A stretch of DNA of 64,000 bases from assembly GCA_030068075.1 (NCBI GenBank), contig CM057844.1:13624001-13688000 (forward strand). The letters run 5' to 3'. Origin of the DNA: Paguma larvata (taxonomy: Eukaryota > Chordata > Mammalia > Carnivora > Viverridae). Below, piece by piece: positions 46,074-56,695 of the stretch; the stretch's first letter is position 1; each line of letters opens with the position of its first letter. Position numbers and translations under genes: made by a program. The notes under the pieces were generated by a model. That model was not told the DNA's origin. It was given only the letters and a program-made list of their open reading frames with translations, and searched no databases.

Positions 46074-46280
46074 GGGACACCTGGGTGACTCAGTCAGTTA
46101 AGCATCCAACTTCAGCTCAGGTCATGATCTCACGATCCTTAAGTTCGAGCCCCACATTGGGCTCTGTGTTGACAGCCCAGAGCCTGGAGACTGCTTCCGA
46201 TTCTGTCTCCCTCTCTCTCTACCTCTCCCCAGCTCACACTTTGTCTCTCTCTCAAAAATAAATTAACATTAAAAAGAAAA
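46074..46280 (+). mobile_element. Can-SINE, plus strand
   Basis: Head gggacacctgggtgactcag, body and tail ataaattaacattaaaaaga. A perfect 14-bp direct repeat, aagaaatgcaagta, lies at 46060-46073 and 46281-46294. Confidence 0.96.
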
Positions 46281-46325
46281 AAGAAATGCAAGTAAAAGAT
46301 TATTTCTTTCTTTTTGGATGCTGGA

Positions 46326-46328
<3 letters not shown>

Positions 46329-46388
<60 letters not shown>

Positions 46389-46409
46389 TGTGTGTGTGTG
46401 TGTGTGTGT
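46329..46409. repeat. (CT)n(GT)n compound microsatellite
   Basis: CT from 46329 to 46385, then GT to 46409. The 66-codon frame here (SLSLSL followed by CVCVCV) is an artefact. Confidence 0.97.
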
Positions 46410-46977
46410 AACTATTATCCTGATTGGACTGGACCACTTGGATTATAGGATTGACCATGTTTACTCCTTCCACCATTCTTACTTAGTGCTATTCTTACGT
46501 GGTGTCATTACTTACTAAATGTTATTATATGTTCTAGTTTATGCCGGTGGCTTTGCTCTTAATTATTAATAACACCTTGCTTTCATTTTCAAAAATATCC
46601 TGGTCTATACAATAAAATTTATGCTCAACCTTCTACTGTTGCTGCTGTCACTGGTGCTGTCACTGCTATTTTTTTTAATCTGCAACTGAAATAATCGATG
46701 TAAATTATATAAATTTACATCATCTACCTATACTTGGAAAAATATTTTTCATAGATTTTTTTAATAGTTTATTGTCAAATTGGTTTCTATACAACACCCA
46801 GTGCTCAATCCAACGAGCGCCCTCTTCTGTGCCCATCACCCACTCTCCCCCCTCCCACACCCATCTCTCCCCTCAGTTCTTTCTTATTCTTTGAGAGTCT
46901 CTCATGTCATGTCTTCCTTCCTCTCTGTGGCTTTTTTTTTCCCCCTTTCCCCTCTTCCCCTCCCCCCTGGTTCTCTG

Positions 46978-47253
46978 CTAGGTCTTCCAAAGCCTACCTA
47001 TGCGTGGGAACATATGGCATCTGTCTTTCTCTGCCTGACTTCTTTCACTCAGCATAATATCCTCCAGTTCCATCCATGTTGCCACACATGGCCAGATTTC
47101 ATTCTTTCTCATTGCTGCATAGTATTCCATTGTATATATATACCACATCTTCTTTATCCATTCATCAGTTGATGGACACTTAGTCTCTTTCCATGATTTG
47201 GCTATTGTCGAAAGTGCTGCTATGAACATTGGGGTACACGTGCCCCTATGCAT
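46978..47253 (-). pseudogene. L1 ORF2 C-terminal fragment (dead)
   Basis: A 91-codon open stretch coding for the extreme C-terminus of L1 ORF2, with recognisable [17 protein letters not shown] and [20 protein letters not shown]. It is a non-functional piece of the inverted L1. The continuation upstream in L1 terms lies on the other strand at 47263-47394. Confidence 0.9.
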
Positions 47254-47262
47254 CAGCAGTCT

Positions 47263-47394
47263 TTAATAAATGTTGCTGGGAGAACTGGACTGCAACATGC
47301 AAAAGAATGAAACTAGACCACTGCCTTACACCACTCACAAAAATAAACTCTAAATGGATAAAGGATCTGAATTTGAGACAGGAAACCATCAAAA
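47263..47394 (+). pseudogene. L1 ORF2 fragment in opposite orientation (inverted 5' piece)
   Basis: A short open piece encoding an ORF2 segment with [16 protein letters not shown]. In an intact L1 it lies upstream of the 46978-47253 segment. Its opposite strand shows the inversion. Confidence 0.88.
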
Positions 47395-47410
47395 TTTTCA
47401 TAGATTTTTA

Positions 47411-50400
47411 ACAGCAAACTAGTTCTTCAGACAATTCAAGCACTTCGAAGTCGCTTTTCCCATAAAAGCTAACTTCTAGGTAAAAGTGAAATTTTAGATC
47501 TCACCTGACCCTAATTTATCCAATGAGCTCATTCATATACCCAAATGACATCTCCAAATAATCTTTCCACCTAAAAGTTCCTTCCTCTTTAGATCCTAAA
47601 AATACAAGTACCAAAGTTATGACACTGAAGGTTCTTATGCGGATACTTTGTCCATAAGAACACGGAAATCTAATTTATATGGCAAAGTCATTTACACCTC
47701 CAGATATTCAGACAAAACAAGTATCTGAGCAGGAGGAGTGGAAATCTTCCCTAAGCCTAATTACCCATCAACCTCATATTACTCATTTTAATAATGAGTA
47801 ATTACTTGTTCTTTAAATATTAATCAAGACTTATAATAGCATACACTAGTCAGCAAGTCCACTAGGGAAGGAAGCGAAAAGAATAGTTTAAGTCACAATC
47901 AGCATACTTGTGAACTTGATGCCCTAAATGTTAGTTTTTCCTTCCTAAAAAGATAACGTTTAGAAGAATCCAAGTGGCAGTATTTCCATTTTGTAGTGAG
48001 TATCTTAGGATGCCAGTTGCACATTGCTTATTGTCAGGCCTTTGAGTTTAATGATCTTCCTAAGACATATATGAAGCATATTAAAATGACATTATAGGAT
48101 TAAATTTAAAGGAGAGAGAGAATCCATTATGAATCTCTGAAGTCAATTATACTGAAATATTCATTGTTCTCTACTTGGAAATTGTTATAAAAACATTGTT
48201 TTAAAATATTCCTTGCAAAGGAAATAGTTCAAGATGTAATATGGACATGTTTTCAAGCCAAATGGACACACCTGTATCTGGAAGAAGACAGTGAGGATAA
48301 ACATGGAAATAGAAAAAAAAATATGCATTTGCTTAATGAGTTACCCCCAGGTTCAGGTTGGTGGCTGTGAATTTTTACAGCTCTTTCCACTTTTCAAGGT
48401 CTCCTCCATCTTCCTTGGATATCTGAACCAAATTTCTCTTTCTCTGGCTACATTTCCAAAATGTTCCCTTGGCTTTGGTCCTCTAACACCACTAAATAAA
48501 TGTGTTCACTACCTTGGGAGTATCTGTGGTCATATAATTCCATAACCATATTCCTAGATGATATGTTGCAATTCATTTAGGCTGGACTTAGCACTCAGCA
48601 TGAGCTCACAAAGATGTCCATGACAGTGGTCAATAATGACTTCATCGTCTAAGGATGAACTCATCAGCTCTTCAACATCTGCAGAGGGGAGGCTTATTTC
48701 AATGACAAACAGAACCTCAAGGTCAAAAGATATCCTAAGAAATCAAGTACCTCTAAAATCTGAAAATAACTAATTTTAAAGATCACTATGGAGCAAGAGA
48801 CTGAAAATGCTTCTTTGGCTGGCGTTGAAACACCAATTTCTTTACATTATGATGAAGTCCCTGGGGCAACACACCAAACTGAAACCAATATGTACAAAAC
48901 TGTGTGTGAGTAGCTGACAGAAAGTTCCAAGTTCTGATCTGTACATGCTCCATTAAGTGTGATCAGATCTATTAAAACTACAAACCTATATGCATAAACA
49001 TTTCCAATTCTATGCCCACTTTTATTCTTAAACTATGCCCAACTCCTCTACTTTTATGTCATTTCTGCAAAGTTTTGTTAATTGATTTTGTTCTCAGATG
49101 CTATCGTTTTATTGTTCACTATACACACTTTATTTTTATTTATTGTCATTGACTTGTCATAACAACATTTGGAGGATGATTCTACTTTACTATGCTTCAT
49201 TTTTCATGGCAGGGATTTTCTCTCTGTAATTTGTCTTCTAAAAACTTTCAAAATCATTTTTGGGCCATTGCCATAAAATCACATTGTTTACCTCCTAATC
49301 TTTGGTATTACTGCATTTCTTCCAATTTGGTTAAGAAGTAAAACTGATGCATCCATGGTACATCTAGGAAAACATTACAGAATCAAACTTTTAAAAAATT
49401 TGTTCTGGAAAAATATCTAGTAGCCTTCAAAAAAAGTATCTTGTAGTCTTCAGGCTAGCTGTCAAAGGGCATTAACTGCACATTTGGCTCAGTCTTTTTT
49501 ATTTGGTTTCCTGAAAGCTTACCTGGCAAGTTAAATATTAAAGAAGGAAAATTTAAAAATGTAGATAATAAAAAGACAGCATCCAAGAGAAAAAGCACAG
49601 ATATGATACAGGAATATAATAACAGATGGGAATTAACATAAAATTGTAGGTACACAGAAAACTCATCTTTGGGGTGGGTAGAGGAAAACAAAGTTTCAAG
49701 AAGGAGAAAATATTGTCAAGAGAGAAAAACTGTGGTACCACAGGGAGTAGGGCACTAGGAAAATTGCCACAAATGGCAGATGAACAAAATTAGGTGGGGC
49801 CCAGAAATAAAACAAAGCCTTTATTAGCAGACCTGCTGATATAGCGATCTCATTGTTATGTAAGACCCAAGAAATTTCTCCCATGACCCACACCATTCCT
49901 AACATCAACCTGCTACTAGGGTAAGATGCAGTTCTTTTCAGATTCTTTGGGCTTACAAATATGTCCATGGTAGAAATACTGGAAGCTTAGCCAATAACTT
50001 CTAGCTCCTGACACCTTCTCTGCAGTGGAAATTAAAACAGAATAAATATTCTTTTCACTAAGTATTTTGATGGGGAAACTGGGCACTGGACCATGAAACT
50101 TTGCTGAGGTTCCCAAAGGTCAGATGTAAAACCAACACCCTGTCCTCAGTGAACTTTCTCTAAGCAGCGCCTCTTCCAGAAGTAGAAGGAAAATTCTGAG
50201 ACCAAATCAGAAGACTCCAAACAATTAGAGAGACTGAAAGTAAACACATGTTTCTAACTCATCACCTTTTAGGAAACCAGCAGGTCTTGCTGTATTTATC
50301 ATTTAATACTTTCTTTACTAATCTGTGTGGTTGCCCTCTGCTTTAAAATGTGTTGTTTACATAGAATCCAAGGGAAATCATTACAAAAATCCCAACTTTT

Positions 50401-50975
50401 CACTTGTAGAACCAGACAAATGATTCCACACAAATAATCTCTGTAACAAAAATATATTTAGAAGCAAAAAGAAATCACATCTGAGTATCACTGGGATCTA
50501 CATGGCTGGCCCCTGGTTGAGCTAAAATATAACCACATGTATCATATTAATATGTCAGAATGTTGTGGGTTTTTTTTTTTTATTTAGGAACAACACTATG
50601 AGATTAGAACAGAGCTGTGTTCTCCTTTGTATCCCAAGGCTCCAGGAGGGCGGGGTTACATGGATTATGAAAGCTGCAAATCAAAGACCTTGACTTTCCC
50701 AAGAAAATTCTGAAATGCACATAGCAATAGATATTTGTTCCGCAAAGAATGAGAAACAGAATTTCAGGCAAGCCCTTAGGAATTCAGAGAAAACAGACAG
50801 ACCTGGCCCATGCAGAGCAGGGAAGTAGCACAGAGTTTACCTGCTTTTTCTTCTCATCCCTTACTTCAGCTACCATTCCTAGAAAGCAATGGGCACACAG
50901 TGACTCCTTTCAAAGATCTTAGGTGAGAATGGGTCATTGTCCTTGAGCTACACAGAAATGTGTCTGCAGGTGTCA
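47411..50975. other. Unassigned AT-rich sequence
   Basis: About 3.5 kb, the longest stretch without a repeat I recognise. Orphan frames (48291-48545, 49455-49741, 49696-49968, 49916-50116) have no domain. Nothing suggests exons. A T-run lies at 50571-50582. Confidence 0.3.
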
Positions 50976-50979
50976 AAGG

Positions 50980-51320
50980 TCAGTTCCCAGGAAGCAGAGT
51001 CTCAGATGGGGGTTCTTATGTGACTCATATAATGAGGGAGGGCTCTCAGGAGAAACCTCTGAGGAAGTTATGGGAGGGAGATGGGGCAAGGGGATGAGTT
51101 AGGCAAAGGTGTGCTTTCAGGAGTCCAGCCTGAGCCTGATACCTCAGGGAACTCTAGAGGGTGAATGGCACCATGTCATTGGTGCAGCTTGTTGAATGGG
51201 GAGCCAACAACACCTGCACTAGCTCATCAGCCCAGTGAAAAGGATCTGTGTGGGCCACCTATAGCATCTGCTACTATGATAGTGATGTAGAGCCACTGTA
51301 TAAACGTGGAACATCCTCCA
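50980..51320 (+). repeat. Unclassified LTR-like interspersed repeat, copy B
   Basis: Shares ordered blocks with 8577-8905: a ggaagcagagtctcagatgg stretch, then ttatgtgactcatataatga, and cagcctgagcctgatacctc followed by agggaactct. It is better preserved than the other copy and in the same orientation. Confidence 0.5.
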
Positions 51321-51919
51321 AAACAGTTAATATTTCTTAATGTTTGAGAGGTCATGATTTGATTGTTTCTTTCCCCTGTTGGGAAAAAAAAACTTTGCCT
51401 TTATGTTAAGGCAAAATCATGTGTATTATAAAGATAAAACGAGAGGTTTCCAGCACCAAACTAACGAATTGTGTCACATCTTTAATAAAAATGTTCCAAG
51501 GCTTTTCTCCTGGAAATATCTGTGGTTTGTCCAGAAACTCTTCGGGGAAGTGACCATGAGATTTAGGTAGGTCCCACTTCCCAGTCCCTGTCAATTTTGG
51601 CATCCTCGTGTCTCTAGTGACTGATTCGGACAAAGGAACATGATCCAAGTAGAGCCACTGAGAATTCTCCCTGTGACTTTGAATGGAAATATTATGAAAA
51701 CATTAACATTAATCTGTCTTTGCAAGCACTGATAAATGTAAGCCTAGACCTTTGGGGGCCATATTTGCCTGAGAATGAACCTTACCCACAAGAATCAGAG
51801 TTGAGAAACAACTGAATATAGCTGTGCCTGAAGTCAGATATATCCTCGGACTTCCTGGTTGCCTATAAATTACCTTGAAGTTACTTTTTGCTGGAAGAAT
51901 ACTGATCACTAGATTTACC
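51321..51919. other. Unassigned sequence
   Basis: Nothing recognised. The overlapping frames at 51379-51570 and 51406-51648 on opposite strands look like chance. Confidence 0.3.
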
Positions 51920-52378
51920 TATCAACTGCAGGATACAATCTAAACTCTTTTGTAGGAAAAATATGACCCTCTACCAACCCACACAAATTCTTCCCCTAGC
52001 AATCTTCTGCCCATCCGAATTCATGTCCTAAAAACAGTGGACAGCTCACCGTTCTCTAACCTCACAGTGGCTTCATTCCATGCCATAAGACCTTTGAAAA
52101 GGCCATTGCCATTGCCTGCAATGCCTGTTCGCTATTTAATTTATCCTTAGCCTTCTGCTAGATCACTTAACCCTCTATCCAATCTTCTCTGATAGTCTCA
52201 GCTCCTCCAAGGCACTTTCCCTCCATGTTCTGCCCTTGATAGGTTGTGTGGCAATGACTAGCTATCCTGTCTCCTCACCAGACTCTTAAGTAATCTTCCA
52301 AATGAGATACACTTTTTCTTTTTGTATCCTCACCCTGAAACAAAATACCACATACTAACCAGGAGCTCAATAAGTGTG
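51920..52378 (+). mobile_element. L2 3' region, plus strand
   Basis: Evidence includes agtggcttcattccatgcca, ggccattgccattgcctgca, gccttctgctagatcactta and aggcactttccctccatgtt, with an end near ggagctcaataagtg. The order fits an L2 3' region. It abuts the polypurine array at 52381, which may have grown from its A-rich tail. Confidence 0.75.
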
Positions 52379-52380
52379 TG

Positions 52381-52838
52381 AGAAGGAAAGGAAAGGAAAG
52401 GAAAGGGAGGGGAGGGGAGGAAAGGGGAGGGGAGGGGAGGGAAGGGAGGGAGGGAGGGAGGGAGGGAGGGAGGAAGAAGAAAGAAAGAGTAGAGAGGGAG
52501 AGGGAGAATGAGAGAGGTAGAGGAAGGAAGGAAGGAAGGAAGGAAGGAAGGAAGGAAGGAAGGAAGGAAGGAAGGAAGGAAGGAAAGAAGGAAGAAAGAA
52601 AGAGGAAAGAGAGATAATGATGGAGGAAGACAGAGGAAGGAAGAGGGATACAGAGAATGAGAGAGGGAGAGAGAAAGAGGAAGGAAGGGAAGGAGGGAGA
52701 GAAGAAGAGAAAAAGAGGAGAGAGGGAGAGGGAGAATGAGAGAGAGAGAAGAAGGAAGGAAGGAAGGAAGGAAAGAAGGAAGGAAGGAAGGAAGGAAGGA
52801 AGGAAGGAAGGAAGGAAGGAAGGAAGGAAGGAAGAGAG

Positions 52839-52897
<59 letters not shown>

Positions 52898-52927
52898 GAA
52901 AGAAAGAGAGAGAGAAAAAAAGAAAGA

Positions 52928-53000
<73 letters not shown>

Positions 53001-53027
53001 AGAAAAGGAAGGAGGGAAGAAAAGAAC
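52381..53027 (+). repeat. Long polypurine array (GGAA/GAAA/GGGA)
   Basis: About 650 bp that is almost all purine on the plus strand. Blocks in order are GGAAA and GGGGA (52381-52440), GGGA (52445-52472), GGAA (52526-52583), mixed GA, GGAA (52752-52832), and GAAA (52840-53002). A phrase with agagggagagggagaatgag occurs twice, 228 bp apart (52493 and 52721). This suggests a higher-order duplication. The large frames on both strands (171, 268, 105 and 79 codons) are artefacts. Confidence 0.97.
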
Positions 53028-53384
53028 CAAGATTCCAGAAAATTCCAAAATAGTCTTGTGCTCCAAGAAAAGTATCTTCACTTGTGGAAATTCACATGCC
53101 TATCCCGAGTCATCAGAGAGATATTTTCAGATAGGGGTTTCCCTTCCTACCTCACATAGCACACATTCTTAAAAAACCTGCCTTATATACTTATGAATTA
53201 GACTACAGCTCCCAACAAAATACTTTTGTATTTATTTCTGCCACATAAAGAATGCCTATAAAGCAAGGACTTGAAACTCAGTATCACTCCTACAAAAAAT
53301 ATTACATTCCACTGAAGTTAACAAAACTGTCTATCGTAAAGGACACAGTCATGTACTGCTTAGCTTGGCACTTAAGTTCCTTGC
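53028..53384. other. Unassigned sequence
   Basis: No recognised repeat or gene. Confidence 0.3.
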
Positions 53385-53525
53385 ACTCTGGCCTGATACT
53401 TGAATTATCTAATCTTTAGCTTTTCATCTATGAAATGAAAATAACATAAATCCCCTTACTGTTATTAAGAGTAAAATGAGATGGTGACACATAAGTAAGG
53501 ACATAATAAATGTCAACATTATCCT
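53385..53525 (-). mobile_element. MIR-like fragment, minus strand
   Basis: Contains ctttagcttttcatctatga, atgaaaataacataaatccc and a following gtaaaatgagatggtgacac. The order matches a reverse MIR. Confidence 0.65.
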
Positions 53526-55045
53526 CATCTTCTTTGCTAGTGCCTCTCCCTGTTTTACCAGAAAGCTGGTGCATCTATTGCTGCTTTATTCCCCCTGTTC
53601 CCCTGAACTCGACTGTCTGTCCCAGTTTTTACTCTCCTAATCTCCTCTCCATCTCTCCTAAACAATCCTAAAACTCGTCTCCTTAAAGTATCTTCATGAC
53701 AATCAGCATGGCTTCAAATCTCTTTATTAATTCTCAGACACTTGAAATAGAGAAGGACTTTTAGCTTTAAGTGCTCTTTCAACTGCAAATAAGTGGAATC
53801 TTTTCAATGGCGAATTGGAGACAAAATGATTCCCGCACATCCAAAGGTGGTTATCTTCTTTCCTCCAGTCCTACAGGCTACTGTTCTATAAGATTTTCAT
53901 CACTGATATTTAATTCAGTATGATAGATCCTTTTTATTCAAAGCCAAGCCACTAAAGAATTTGAAAAGCTAAATTTCTCATCTACTCTCTTCAGTTATAA
54001 TGGTTTCCCAAAGGCTACAGAGGCCTTGGGAAAGGTCAGGGAACTTAGTATGTTAGAATCACCTCTGTATATCCTAAGTCTTTAAACTGGGAAATCCAGA
54101 TGTGGTAATATGATGAGTCCTGGTTAACTAAGTGGTTAAAAATTTACTACATTGCCCTGTTCCTCAGCCCTCCTTAAATGGAATTTTCCTGTAAATCTCT
54201 ACCTACTTTCCCCCTGGTTTAGTGAGAAAGTCATGATGTTCAAGTCATTGTGTGACAAATCCCTTCCGTTCACACCAAGAAATGTTAATTATCTGCTAGG
54301 TTTCTGGGACTTCTAGGAGAGGGGAATTTCAAAGTGACAAGTGACTGTGTGGTGTGTCCTACAGTATCCCCAAGAGAAAGGGGCACTTTTTCACTCACGT
54401 GGCTTCCTCTCACTCTTGGGGTAATAGGAGTGTCAGGGAGCTCTGGAGGAGATATTCCAGGCCCGGAAAGTTTAAGTCAAGACCCACAGGGAGGAATTTG
54501 CTGAAACTTTCCAATTCCTTCTTGCTGTTGCTAAATCCCCCCTACCCCACCCCTGGAAATCATTGAACACCAAATAGGACATCCATATGGAAATCCTTTG
54601 TACAATCCAAAGGCTCTAATGGTGTTGCTTTTTGGAAACTATAGAATTTGGCTTGTAAGAACTGGTTGGTTCTTCCAACTCCAATCCTAGCTACTTCTTC
54701 CACTGATTCCAAGACAACACTCTATCAGTTGCCTCTCAAATTCCAAATAGCTGCTTTGTCCCCCAACACTATCAAATGGACATTGATAGGAAATATTTAA
54801 GAACTGTGTTATTCTTGGACCTTACATTCTTAGCAGATAACGATGACGGTGACGATCCTTACTTCATTTATTAAACACTTAATCTGTGTCATTTTAGAAG
54901 AACTCAGTATCTACTTCCCCTTTTTAATCCCTTCCCCCAAATATTATTCCAGATGAAAGTCTAAACGATCTTTGAAAAACACAATTCTGACCATGTCATC
55001 CCCTTCTAATATATTTCACAACCTCCCAATTATTATCCGTACATT
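53526..55045. other. Unassigned sequence
   Basis: About 1.5 kb without a gene or confident repeat. The 70-codon frame at 54354-54566 has no domain. Confidence 0.3.
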
Positions 55046-55049
55046 AAAA

Positions 55050-55335
55050 ATATTAATAATAAGAATTATATAACTAACACTTAGTGGGTACCTACCTACT
55101 ACTATGTGTAGCAGACTCTATGCTATAAGATTGATGTGTATTAACTCATTTAATCCTTATTAAAAACCTATGAGTTGAATAGTACAGTTACTAACCCCCC
55201 ACTACACTGATAAGGAAGCCAAGGTTTAGAGAAGCTTAGCAATTTGCCTAAGGATGCACAGCACAAGTAACAACAAACTACTTCCTTGAACACAGAAAAT
55301 TGGGTCCAGAGTCCTCATTCTTAACCATGAGGATT
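55050..55335 (+). mobile_element. MIR SINE, plus strand
   Basis: Has ataactaacacttagtgggt, gtgtattaactcatttaatc, ataaggaagccaaggtttag and atgcacagcacaagtaacaa, ending with attcttaaccatga. This is a nearly complete MIR. Confidence 0.88.
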
Positions 55336-55419
55336 TGTGGTGGGCTTTGGAAGATAAAAGCCTAGGATATGGCCTCTAACAGTGACTAAAATGTTTATGA
55401 ATAATTAAATCAGGTGGCA

Positions 55420-55850
55420 GATGTAAACCAGAACTTTCCCAGGCAAACCAGAACTTCCTACAGGGTCCTATTGATCTGCCTGCTGCCTATCTTGCCAGCC
55501 CCATCACCAACAGTACCCCATCCATTTCCTGGACCCCCATCCTACAGCTCCACTTTCTGTTCCTTCAACATGCCTTGTGCCTTTAGATACAGTACTCTTT
55601 CTGCACAAGTGCTCTCCCTCATCTCCTCTCACTCACCTGTCTTGGCTAACAGGTTCATCCTTCAGCCTTCAGGTTACAGTCATCCCCCTGGAGTAAGCTA
55701 GAGAACCCTTATATGCTGCACAGAATGGCATAACCGTGGTTTTGCTTAACGTCTGTCTCTTCCACTTCCCTCAATGTTCCATAGGGAAGCTGTTCCCCAT
55801 TCCCTTTAGTACCCAGCATAGGTTAAATGCTTAACAAATATCTTTCAAAG
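55420..55850 (+). mobile_element. L2 3' region, plus strand
   Basis: Contains agtactctttctgcacaagt, ttcatccttcagccttcagg, ccatagggaagctgttcccc and a tail-side gcttaacaaatatctttcaa. The order matches the L2 end. The 95-codon frame at 55414-55701 lies within it and is not a gene. Confidence 0.65.
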
Positions 55851-55929
55851 AAAGGAGGAAGGGAAAGAGAAATAAATATAAGTAACAACATATTGGCTTT
55901 TGTCCAGATTGAATGGACATAAATGTATC

Positions 55930-56545
55930 CATTAATTATTTTTCAAAAAATACATATTAAGTGTCTCCTCTGTTCCAGGTAACATTCTAGGTGTTGAGGA
56001 TGTGGCTGGAAAAAGATTAGAAAAGTGTCCATTCTTGATATCAATCAATAAACTCATAAACAAATAAGAAAGACAGTTTCAGATAGTTCAGAAAGCAATA
56101 CAAAACAAGGCAGGTTGACATAGTAAAAAGTGACTGGAAGATGGATATAAATTTAGTAGCCAAAAGTTTAATGCAAGGTGACATTTATACTGAGTCCTGA
56201 ATGATGAGAAAGCTGGTGTAGGCTATGTGGGATACAAAGACCAGCATAGCTGAAGGAGGTATGACAGGAAAGAATGGTTGAGAAGGGGTTGAAGAGATGC
56301 AGAGGCCAGTTAATATAGGACACTTAATAAACTGCAATTAATTCATATTTTATTTCATGTGCAGTGGGAAGTGTTGGATTTTAAAGAGCAGAATGGATTG
56401 ATTTGATTAACTATTTTGTTGTTGTTTTGTTGTTAGATCACTCTGGTGACTGAATTGAGAATAGACTGGAGGAAAAGGGCAGAAGCTGGGAAAGAGTTGC
56501 AGTAATCCAGGTAAGAGATAGGCAGTGAATGAAGAGGTACTTTAT
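55930..56545 (+). repeat. Old interspersed repeat (unnamed), plus strand
   Basis: Starts near tttccaggtaacattc-like text and has tgacatttatactgagtcct, ggtatgacaggaaagaatgg, agatcactctggtgactgaa and gttgcagtaatccaggtaag. This order is common in mammalian genomes, but I cannot name the family. Pieces of the same family appear at 26965-27150, 33795-33850 and 63285-63440. Confidence 0.55.
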
Positions 56546-56566
56546 GGAGATGTGATCTAGCCGTGC

Positions 56567-56695
56567 TTCTCAAGCTTTTCTATGCACATGAATCACTGGA
56601 GAGCTTGCTGAAAAGAAGAGTCTCATTCTGCAGGTCTGCGGTGGGGCCTGAGATGCTAAAGTCCTAACAAACTTTCAGATGATACTAATATTACT
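56567..56695. mobile_element. MER5-like hAT MITE fragment
   Basis: Starts with gtgcttctcaagcttttcta and includes catgaatcactggagagctt and gtggggcctgagatgctaaa. Confidence 0.78.

Larger units (their letters stand above)
46761..47394 (-). mobile_element. LINE-1 with 5' inversion (twin-primed)
   Basis: The minus-strand part (46761 to about 47258) is an L1 3' end. It opens with the reverse tail-side block tagtttattgtcaaattggt and runs to the reverse of an ORF2 end (taccacatcttctttatcca, cattggggtacacgtgcccc). At about 47258 the sequence switches to plus-strand ORF2 that belongs upstream in the L1: ttgctgggagaactggactg and then accactgccttacaccactc. A 14-16 bp repeat, ttttcatagattttt, flanks the whole insertion (46747-46760 and 47395-47410). 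This is the classical twin-priming signature. Confidence 0.93.

Noticed and set aside
52275..53172. Frames of up to 268 codons on both strands
   Set aside because: They translate the polypurine array (LLSSFF-type and KERKKE-type) and have no protein character.
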